Assembly: GCA_024516035.1 (NCBI GenBank) | Contig: CM044955.1 | Coordinates: forward strand, 45,522,969 to 45,586,968 | Reading direction: 5' to 3' | From: Bactericera cockerelli | Taxonomy: Eukaryota; Arthropoda; Insecta; Hemiptera; Triozidae | DNA length: 64,000 nucleotides | Shown here: one piece after another, positions 34,401 through 46,400 of the stretch | Numbering within the stretch: position 1 is the first letter of the stretch | Layout of the letters: each line of letters starts with the position of its first letter | Made by a program: the position numbers and the translations under genes | Notes under the pieces: generated by a model | Told to the model about the DNA's origin: nothing | The model's database searches: none | What the model saw: the letters and a program-made list of their open reading frames with translations, nothing else

Positions 34401-37400
34401 TGGTGCTGGGTCAACACGAGCGCACCGGAAGGTATCCCTTACAAACAATACAAACAATTGTAACCAAATTAAGAATACAAATTTTTGTCGGACCTTCCGC
34501 ATGGCAAGCGAGTGCTTAACCACTGAGCTAATCGCGCGCTATAAGGTATGAGGAAAGGTGAAGTAGTATGGGAAAAGGAAATAATACTGTTCAGAGTGTA
34601 AAGTGCCAGAGCATGAAGAGTAGAGGGAGGGCTCTAACAGGCTAGTAATGTATCAGTTGAACGTCCCCAAGCGATACTGGGGGACGTTAAACTTTCCGTT
34701 AAACGTTCCCATCAACAAAAATCATTGATGGATCTAAAAAAAAAAAAAAACATTTTTTTTGTACCAAATATTTTAATACCTGATTAAGATATTTTTCGCA
34801 AAATACAATTTCTTTCATGACTGTATTATGATTTCAAATTTATTGATTTATGTTTTCTTCTCTTAATATGCACACAGGCCTAAGTGTGGATTGCACTCGT
34901 CTCTTGGCAGGCTATGCCCGAGGTACAATTCTCATGTTCAACGTAACGGAAGCTGGCAAAGTCATCCGCCGCATGACTGAAGTTCATTCCCCCAGCTCTG
35001 GAGTTCTACATGTGAAGGTAGAAATAATTCCTAGGTTGTTCTCATACCGACCTCAGTTCAACAATTCCGTGTACGGCGAAAATTTGTAAGGCGTGTTTGA
35101 ATAAATGTAATCAACAGAACTATGATAACTGATAGGTAAATTATACATATGATTATTTACATTTTACTAGTTGCTATTGTAGTTGTTATGGTAATACAGT
35201 CGAACCCGGATATAGTAGAACTTGATATACTATAACTGGATATAGTAGAACGGGCTCTATTAGAACTGGATATAGTAGAACTGGCTCTATTAGAACTGGA
35301 TATAGTAGAACTGGATATAGTAGAACTGGCTCTATTAGAACTGGATATAGTAGAACTGGATCTATTAGAACTGGATATAGTAGAACTGGATCTATTAGAA
35401 TTGGATATAGTAGAACTGGATATAGTGAAACTGAATATAGTAGAACTGGATGTAGTAGAACTGGATCTATTAAAACTGGATAGAGTAGAACTGGATAATA
35501 ATAATAAAATACAAGAAAGCCATGTGTTGTATTTTGGAATCTTAGTTTTATAAAATCTCATTACATTAATACATTCATAATCAACAGAACTCCGAAATGG
35601 CTAGACCAAATGACTCGCGGTCTAGAACAGAGTCTTCGTTTGATATTTTTAGCCAATAAAAAGACATGTACAAAAACCTGAACGAGGCGACAAAGTGCCG
35701 TGTTTTAGCTAGTTTTTTTTCTGTTAATATTTTTGTTGTATTTGTATAAGTACTTTCAATACGATTGTATTGTATATTTTTACCATTATATTTACATGTA
35801 TATTTAATTATTTATACACATAAATATATATAGATGTAAAAGCAGCACTTTCGACACTACATATAGGTTTGCAGCAGTTTCGACAAATCAGATTAAGGGA
35901 TCCCAAACCATGGAATTCTTACATGTAGCAGCAGCATTTTGGACATGTCCAAAGTGCTTTAAAATACACTAGCGGGTTACACCCGCCGCTTCACCAACCC
36001 ATCAAACACACACAACGCTCACACAATCACACCATACACACACACCACACCCAGACACACCCACACACATCACACCATACACACATCCACACCCACACAC
36101 ACCACACACACACCCACCCACACACATCGCACCATACACACACCCACACACATCACACCATACACACACCTACACCAGCACACAAACCCACACACACAAA
36201 CCACACATACACACCCACACCCACACACACCCACAAACACACCACAACACACACACCACACACAGACACACACGTGCTGGCACTCTGGCCCAAACCAGGC
36301 TTGGTGAGGTTATTATGGCAAACAGGTTCTTTAGTTTCCTGCGAATGGTAGTTAAAATCTCCGTCGTTATAATATGATCATCCAGTTGAAAGCGACGTTA
36401 AACCAACAAAAAATATACGAGTTAAGCAACGTCCACCGAGGTGAAAACTTCGAACCTTTTTTATAGTCAGCCATTAGATCGTGTAACTGAGACGTCTTGG
36501 ATTCGATACCGCATCGTCTCATATTTTTTAATGTTTAACGAATATAATAATAATAATAAAAGAAATGAGAAAAATAGGCATAAAAGACCGCCTAAATCAC
36601 CCACCGGATCTGAGGAACTTGGTTAATTCTTGATCCGGATTGGATTGAACGGAGGACATAATTGTACATTCATTTGCAGTTATAACTTTTCCTCTTGAAT
36701 ACTTGTCACAATAATAATAATAAAAACTCTTTATTGACAAGAATAATATTGACAAAGGGCGAGGTTATTGACTGAGGCAATCTCTGCCATCAAACCCAGG
36801 TCTTTGTGAATGTAACCTCACCCAGACTTATATTGAGCAGTCTTAGGGCTCAGGTTGGACTTTCATTATAAAGATTTTTAGAGATTCTTTTGTTACGGCT
36901 GTGTTAGTTAACCTCAGACAGCCTTTCTGTTTGGGCTATATACGAGCATATAATACAATCCTACAAAAATGAGACAGAGTCCCTTTACTCTCTCAGTCTA
37001 AACAAATCTCACAGTCTCATATTTATTGGTGAAAAACACAGAGAAATGAATAATAATTTACAATGAACTTTGTAAAAAAAAAAAAAAAATTAGACAATAC
37101 ATAAAACATCTATACTTGTAAAAGAGAGTTTCACTCACTCACTCACTGACTGACTCACTGATTCATCACTGTTTCTCCGAACTGGTAAGTCCTAGGAAGC
37201 TGAAATTTGGTAGGTATAAGCTTTGTCTTATTGTCTAATAGATGTGCACTAAGACGGGATTTTTTCAAAATTCTCACTACAACACCTGCCATTGGGGAAA
37301 AAGGATTTTTCGCTTTCACCGCTATTTCTCCGCACGGCCATGCCTCGGCCCGCAAAGCGGGCGACAGTCCGCTAGTAATAGATAAACGTACGTACACAAA

Positions 37401-40400
37401 CACAGTCACATACACACAAACACAGTCACATACACACAAACACAGTCACATACACACAAACACAGTCACATACACACAAACACACACACACACACACACA
37501 CACACATTCACTCAAAAGATACTTGCTGACACAAGTGAGGGCGGGAGAGGGTCATTATTATGATTTTTTCAGTTTTCCTCTAACTACTAAACGCTAGGAG
37601 GTGAAGCAAAAAAGTACAAAATATAATAGTTTCAGAATATGTGGTATGCCGGGAATGCGTCTATTTGATACTAAGAAAAAAAACAATATGACGCGCGATA
37701 ACCAATAGCAATACCATCGCCTGGTGGTTGGTTACCTTTCACTAAAGAGTATATTATTTTGATATTGTCTTTAGTTCTTTGACCTTTCCAGTTTTACCAT
37801 GACTATAAAAACTAAATTTTTGGCAATGAGTTTTAAATATAATGCTAAGTACCTATTTGTTTGTGGTAAAGGAATAATTCTGGGGAAACAAAAATTAAGA
37901 TTTTTGGGGTGCAGAAGCACAATTGAGGAGTTTTTTTCTCAAGTCAACTTTTAAAAATCATAATACATTTTTCGGATTATAGATTTCAGATTATTATTAG
38001 ATCCGCCCAAATTTCTGAAACAACACCAAACTTTATATATTCTGCTGAAAGCATTCTCTCGCAATATCTCAATAATAAGTGAAAGAACACAAACTCAGTG
38101 TTAAAATACAATGAAGTGAAAAAAATATTTTTTGAATATAACACCTTACTACCGTCATCAGCTCCTGTCGAGAGGCTTTTCAGCTCAGGGGGTCAAATTA
38201 TGAAGAAATCGTCTTAGTGATTATTTATTTCAAACTTTGGTCATTTTGAAACATTACAAAAAAATAACATGTTCGTTAATTTGGTTTAATTTTCGCAAAT
38301 GAATAAATTCAAGTTGTATACCTAATATTAAAAAAATAAAAGTAAAATGTGTTTAATTTTTTTTTATTATTAATGTTCAACTCACTGCAGATATTATTAT
38401 TAGAGGGGTTTTACCATCAGGCATTGGCTATTCCAGCGACTCAGATATTCAACTTGTATAATTCCGTGTCCGTGAGATAGGTATTCATACCTAAATCACG
38501 GTGGTGAGAGGATTATATGGACGCCCAGATCCAATGTCCAAGCTCCTTTCATGTCCATTGATTCTATTCGGTTTTAGCGTCCTGACTTGAGGTAGACAGG
38601 ACGGGGGTTTTAACTTCCATTCGCTGGGAATCATACCAGGTACCCACATCAACCTCGCCCAGCCGGGGTAGGGCCGGAATCACTAGCCTCACATGTTCGG
38701 AGGAAACAGAATTTTCTGTGCGAAAATTCTGCTCCAACCGGGAATCGAACTCAGGATCTCTGAACTACGGGCAATAGTCACAACCGTTACGCCATGGAGT
38801 CTGGATAGAGAGTCACATTATCCTCAGATATGTATGTGCAGAAGCCACGTCTGGTCAAGCTGGTGATTCCGTGGTGCATCCATTTTTAATTTTGATTTCA
38901 GACATTAAATAGCTCAGTAACTTAACAAAGTTATAAAATAGTGATATGACAGCTAATCTAACTCAACTTTACTAAATTAACACTTAGGAAATAAAAAATA
39001 AAACAAAACCCCTTCATTTCTATAAAACCTATTCATTGATATAAAACCCCTTACTTGTTTTCGAATATACTACTCCAATGTACTGCATTATTTTTCTCTG
39101 AAATTCTCACTTTCATATGAAAAACAGATTTAAAACTGACTCATTTCTGTGTTCTACAAGGGAAATTTAATAGTTAATGGTCTAATAATGGATAAAATCC
39201 CAATGGGATAGGAACCATTGGGCTTAAAATAGCGGACTTCAAAAATTACCAATTCATTTAAAAAAAAATTGAAAAAAAAAAAATGAATAGTTAACAGCAA
39301 GATAACCCGTTCTAGGGCATTTTCGAACGAATTATGTATCGTATGCTGTACACAAACTTTGTATTATTGTAGTCTAAATTACCCACTTTTAATATGTATT
39401 AGCGGGATAGCGGGCTGCACCCGCTCCGCTCAGCCATCACACACTCGCACCACCCACCCACATATCCGCAATCATCATCAGTGTACATTTCAAAATCCCG
39501 AGCCAAATCTATCATAGCGGATAATGTAGCAAACTGGCCTATATTTCGAAAATGGTTTTGTCAGAATATGGCAACAAAGGGCTCAAATAAAGCATGTGAT
39601 GTTCTCAGATTGCCAATTTTACCTGTACCTAATCGTAAACATTTAGCAAAAAAAGAAAGACATTTTAACTCAAGAAAAAGACCCCTGTGTATAAACGGGT
39701 TAACTAATTTTTTACCTACTATTTCGATCAGTACGAACTTGTGGATTGTGTGATATACCTGCTTATCTCACATACGAATATTGTATTACTCTAGCTAATA
39801 CTGTTCTTGAGATATTGAGCAAAATGTTCATCAAAAGTTTTTTTTGTCAAAAAAGTGGCACTTGGGTTAATTTGGCAGAAAATACGCGATATTATAAATT
39901 CATGTATTTGCCAAGACACTTCTAAAACAGTTTAGTTTGTCAATTCGGACAAACCGTTCAAGAGATAGGTTTGTGAAAATTTCGAAGATATTGAAAATAT
40001 CAGGTCAAGTCAAAACTTACGAATAATTGTCGCCATTTTGTAACTCTTGAAGAGATTTTTTTGAATTTTGAACTGAAGCTTGCTGGTGGCAAAAGGAGCC
40101 TTCAAGAATGGATTGTAACACAATTTTGCATACCTGGTCTTACTTGAAGGGGTAATATGTTATTTAGACTCTTTCACTAGGCAAATCTCGTTCATGGTAC
40201 CTTTTTTGAGAAAATTTCCGAGAATATTTTTAATTTTATTGAAAAAATACACATTTTATGTTCTCATATATTTTTTCTATCTTGAAGTATAACAAGACAG
40301 CAAAAAAAGAAAGACTCAAGAAAAAGATCCCTGTGTATAAACGGGTTAACCAATTTTTAACTATTATTTCGATCAGTACGTATTTTTTATTTGTGTTTTA

Positions 40401-43400
40401 TACCTGCTAATTTCATCGACAAAATTTATTATTCTAGTTAATAATGATCTTGAGATATTGAGCAAAACGTTCATCAAAAGTGTTTTTGTCAAAAAAGTGA
40501 CACTTGGGTTAATTTGGCAGAAAATACGCGATATTATAAATTCATGTATTTGCCAAGACACTTTTAAAACAGTTTAGTTTGTTCAATTCGGACAAACCGT
40601 TCAAGAGATAGGTTTGTGAAATTTTCGAAGATATTGAAAATATCAGGTCAAGTCAAAACTTACGAATAATTGTCGCCATTTTGTAACTCTTGAAGAGATT
40701 TTTTTGAATTTTGAACTGAAGCTTGCTGGTGGCAAAAGGAGCCTTCAAGAATGGATTGTAACACAATTTTGCATACCTGGTCTTACTTGAAGGGGTAATA
40801 TGTAATTTAGACCCTTTCACTAGGCAAATCTCGTTAATGGTACCTTTTTTGAGAAAATTTCCGAGAATATTTTTTATTTGTTTTGAAAAATACACATTTT
40901 ATGTTCTCATATATTTTTTCTATCTTGAAGTATAACAAGACTGCAATAAAGTAAGGAAATTTTAACCCAAGAAAAGACGCCTGTGTATAAACGGGTTAAC
41001 CAATTTTACCTATTATTTCGATCAGTACGTATTTTTTATTTGTGTTTTATAACTGCTAATCTCATAGACAAAATTTATTATTCTAGTTAATAATGTTCTT
41101 GGATATTGAGCAAAACGTTCATCAAAAGTGTTTTTGTCAAAAAAGTGACACTTGGGTTAATTTGGCAGAAAATACGCGATATTATAAATTCATGTATTTG
41201 CCAAGACACTTCTAAAACAGTTTAGTTTGTTCAAATCGGACACACCGTTCAAGAGATAGGTTTGTGAAAATTTCGAAGATATTGAAAATATCAGGTCAAG
41301 TCAAAACTTACGAATAATTGTCGCCATTTTGTAAATCTTGAAGAGATTTTTTTGAATTTTGAACTGAAGCTTGCTGGTGGCAAAAGGAGCCTTCAAGAAT
41401 GGATTGTAACACAATTTTGCATACCTGGTCTTACTTGAAGGGGAAATATGTAATTTAGACCCCTTCACTAGGCAAATCTCGTTAATGGTACCTTTTTCGA
41501 GAAAATTTCCGAGAATATTTTTTATTTGTTTTGAAAAATACACATTTTATGTTCTCATATATTTTTTCTATCTTGAAGTATAACAAGACTGCAATAAAAT
41601 AAAGAAATTTTAACCCAAGAAAAGACGCCTGTGTATAAACGGGTTAACCAATTTTTACCTATTATTTCGATCAGTACGTATTTTTTATTTGTGTTTTATA
41701 CCTGCTAATCTCATAGACAAAATTTATTATTCTAGTTAATAATGTTCTTGAGATATTGAGCAAAACGTTCATCAAAAGTGTTTTTTGTCAAAAAGTGACA
41801 CTTGGGTTTAATTTGGCAGAAAATACGCGATATTATAAATTCATGTATTTGCCAAGACACTTCTAAAACAGTTTAGTTTGTTCAAATTGGACACACCGTT
41901 CAAGAGATAGGTTTGTGAAAATTTCGAAGATATTGAAAATATCAGGTCAAGTGTAAACTTACGAATAAATGTCGCCATTTTGTAACTCCTTAAGAGATTT
42001 TTTTAAATTTTGAAGTGAAGCTTGCTGGTGGCAATAAGAGCCTTCAAGAATGAATTGTAACAAAATTTTGCATACCTGGTCATACTTGAAGGGCAATAAG
42101 CATGCGCGGATATAGGGGGGGGCACGGGGGGCACGTGCCCCCCCAGATTTTTTCGGTAAGCGGTGTTTCTTAAATTTCATTATACCTAATCCCGTAAAAA
42201 AAAAGATCTCAATGAGTTAGGGGGGCACGGGCCCCAAAATAATTCCTAATTCTAAGACTAATCCCGTAAAAAAAAAGATCTCAATAAGTTAGAGGGGCAC
42301 GGGCCCCAAAATAATTCCCAATTCTAAGACTAATCCCGTTAACAAAAAAAGATCTCAATAAGTTAGGGGGCACGGGACCCAAAATAATTCCCAATTCTAA
42401 GACCAATAAGAAATAACTAAATAATAAAAATTTCAAATCCACACAGATTGTCCGAGAAACCTGAAATTTTACCTATAGGTCCATTTGGATCAGGGTTCAC
42501 TACACGGGGTAAGGACAAAAAAAGGATAGGTGACGCTAAAAAATCACATTTTTTCGACCGAAATTACTTTTTTTTTTTTTTTAATTTATCGTGACGGTGC
42601 CACGGCGGCGGCGTATCAACTCAAAAAGAGAAAGTTTTAAGCAAGGGTTCAATTTTTCATTTGAGTTATCAATCACGAAATTCTGATGAGCCGTTCTTGA
42701 GCTACGTTGAGTAAGGACATAAAATGATGGTAAACAAAAAGTATTTACGTTTTTTGACCTGAATGACATTTTTTCTCGAAATATGTCGTGACGAACTATC
42801 AACTCAAAGCGAGAATTTTTTTGCAAGGGTTGGAGTGTTCATTTGACATTCTGATGAGCCATTCTTGAGCTCCAGTAAAGACAAGAAATTGATACAAAAA
42901 ATATTGAAATTTGTGTGTGTATGTGTATGTGTGTGTGTGTCTGTGTGTGTGATAGGCTTGCGAAGCGGCTTGCTAGTTAGGTATATTGTGCGATTGTGCC
43001 CCCCCAGTACAAGAGGGCTATATCCGTGCATGGCAATAAGACAGTAATGTTGACCATTTCACAAGGCAAATCTCGTTAATGATACATTTTTTTAGAAAAT
43101 TTCCCAGAATATAGTTTTGTTAATTTTCTGCGGATCACCGCAGTCAAGAAACGTCCAGCTTCGTGATAATCGTGATGCTGGCACTCTGGCCCAAACCAGG
43201 CTGGGTGAGGTTATTATGGCAAACAGGTTCTTTAGTTTCTTGCGAATGGTAGTTAAAATCGGACATGAATGCTTTAAAAATACATTGAGCAGCAGCACTT
43301 TGGACATGTCCAAAATGCTTTAATATAACATTGAGCAGCAGCACTTTGGACATGTCCAAAGTGCTTTAATATACATTGAGCAGCAGCACTTTGGACATGT

Positions 43401-46400
43401 CCAAAGTGCTTTAATATATATGCAGCAGCATTTTTTTGGACATGTCTAAAGTGCTTTAATATAATTATGATATTACTAACTGTTACACCCAGTTAAAAAA
43501 GTAATAATATTTGAGGTAATAATTATTATAATGACAGAAAAAAAAAATAATAAGAAATCAGTTTGTCACCGTGATTTATTTTCCAGAGCTACAATTAGTA
43601 ATAATGTATTTCTAAAATAGAGTTAAATTTCGCTACTGGTAACGCTACTGGTAACCCAACGATAACAGCTTCTATCGAGCTTCGTGATAATCGTGATGCT
43701 GATGGCACTCCGTCCCAACCTATGCTGGATGAGGTCGTTTGGGTAAAGTAGTTTTGTTAATTTTCAGTGTATCACCGCAGTCAAGTAACGTCCAGCTTCG
43801 TGATAATCGTGATGCTGGCACTCTGGCCCAAACCAGGCTGGGTGAGGTTATTATGGCAAACAGGTTCTTTAGTTTCCTGCGTATGGTAGTTAAAATCTCC
43901 GTCGTTATAATATGATCATCCAGTTGAAAGCGACGTTAAACCAACAAAAATATACGAGTTAAGCAACGTCCACCGAGGTGAAGAATTCGAACCTTTTTTA
44001 TAGTCAGCCTTTAGGTCGTGTAACTGAGACGCCTTGGATTCGATACCGCATCGTCTCATATTTTTTAATGTTTAACGATATAATAATAATAAAAAGAAAT
44101 GAGAAAAATAGGCATAAAAGACCGCCTAAATCAGCCTAAAATCACCCACCGGATATGAGGAACTTGGTTAATTCTTGATCCGGATTGGATTGAACGGAGG
44201 ACATAATTGTACATTCATTTGCAGTTATAACTTTTCCTCTTGAATACTTGTCACAATAATAATAATAATAATAATAAGAACTCTTTATTGACAAGACAAT
44301 TACTTCTATCGTATATTTGAAATAAATTGCCAAAAACTCATATGATATGAAGCAAAATAATAATAATAATAGCCGAAGACGGGCATACATTTCCTGTTAT
44401 ATAAAACAAGTTCCGTTCAAATTGGACACCAAAAGGTGTCTGAAAGGCTGTCTGGGGTTAAGTAACACAGCCTTAACAAAAGAATCTCTAGAAATCTTTA
44501 TAATGAAAGTTCAACCTGAGCCCTAAGACTGTTCAATATAAGGCTGGGTGAGGTTACATAAAAAAAACATGGGTTTGATGGCAGAGATAGCCTCAGGCCA
44601 TAACCACGCCTTTGTCAATATATTTCTTGTCAATAAAGAAATATTATTATTATATCCTTAAACATTAAAGCAAATGTGCTGATGCGGTATCGAATTAAGG
44701 ACCTCTCAGTTACACGACCTCGTGACTGACTATAAAAAAAGGTTCAAAGCCTTCACCTCGCTGGACGTTGGTTAGCTTGTAATTGTTTTGTTGTTGGTTT
44801 AACGTCGCTTTCAACTGGATGATCATATCACGACGGGATTGTCTACCATTGTGTCTGATTAATAAAAAATAGTACTTTATTTAACTCAAAGTGGTTTGCA
44901 CAGCCGTTTTTATTTCTACGAAACGGAGTTACTGTAACTGCTTGTGGTCGTAGTTAAGTTAGCAAGCTCCATCCCGTATAACCTCCCAGCCTGATGGGAC
45001 GGAGTACCACATACTCCATGGGTGGTAACACGAACGGAGTACTTAAAAACTTCCGTGATAACCAAATAAAATACAAATTTGTCGACCTTCGCATGCAAGA
45101 AAACCTCATCCGCCTTGGTATGAGGAACGGTGACAGTAGTATGGACAAAGGACATTATAACTTCGGTGTATGCCGGCAGAAATAGTAACCAAAGGCTATT
45201 TAATATCAGTTGACGTCCACCAGCGATATGGGGACGTAATTTCCAGACGTTCACCATACAAAATCATTGATGGACTTAAAATATAAACAAACATTTTTTT
45301 TTACAAATATTTAATACCTGATAACTCATTTGCAAAATAATTTCTTCGTGTATGTAGCATTTCAAATCTATGGATTATGTTTTCTCTTAATATAACAGGC
45401 TAAGTGTGGATTCCTGCGGAATGGGCCGGGTAAAACTCTCATGTTACAATACGTAACCGGAAGCTGGAAAGAGCCGTGACTGAAGTTCATTCCCATTGGA
45501 TTCTAATGAAGTAGAATAATACTACGGTTTATTAATACGATAGGTAACTTCCTAGTGTACGGCTAAAATTTAGTGTAAGGCTGTTTTAACTGTAGCTAAC
45601 AGAAGTAACTTAGGCTAAAGTTTACTATGATTAGTTTAATTTTCTTAGTGACTATTGTAGTTTTATTATAGCAGTAAGCCCGATAAGTATAAACTTCTAA
45701 ATATAATATATAGTAACTGGTCATTAGATCTGGATAAGTAGAATGGCCTATAGAATGATAAAAATGAAATAAACTCAAAAATATAGAAATGTATCATATT
45801 TAAACTGGATATATAAACTGGATCTATTAGAATTGGTATAAGTAGACATGGATATGTAACGAAAGTGCTGGATGTTATAAGAATGATCTACTAAAACTGG
45901 ATAGCTAGAACTGGATATAAATAAAATACAAGAAACATGTTTGTATGAACTTATTTTCAAAGAAATTATTCTTGAAACATTCAAAAACAGCTTCGAAATG
46001 GCTAGACCAATATGACTCCGCTAGAACAACTTGTTGTTTTTTACCATCAAAAGCAGTCACTGATCGACGCGACAAAGTGCTGTCTTTCGCTAAGTTCTAA
46101 ATTTTGTGTTTGTGCATAAGTAAAACGTTGTGATATAATTTTGCTGTTTTTAACACAATACATATATATCTATACCATTCAACACATGTATATTTGTACC
46201 ATTCAATACATAAATGATCGTATTTTCAATTTATATTTTTTTTTATATATAATTTCAGTTCACATCATTATACAATATTTATTTATTTTTTAAATTGATC
46301 AATTTTAAAATCACAGGAGATAGACTTGATCCATCCCACTTGCGTGGGGCAATGTACCTAACATGCAGGTAGCATTTTTTTTTTTTTTTTTTTTTTTTCC

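Noticed and set aside
35157..35561. Minus-strand frame of Ser/Thr/Ile repeats (134 codons)
   Set aside because: It is only the translation of the minisatellite at 35190-35502.
36070..36273. Cys/Val-rich frame
   Set aside because: Translation of a CA microsatellite; no codon structure.
39640..43115. Regular repeats as a CRISPR array
   Set aside because: Eukaryotic context; the unit is about 650 bp with no short repeat/spacer alternation.
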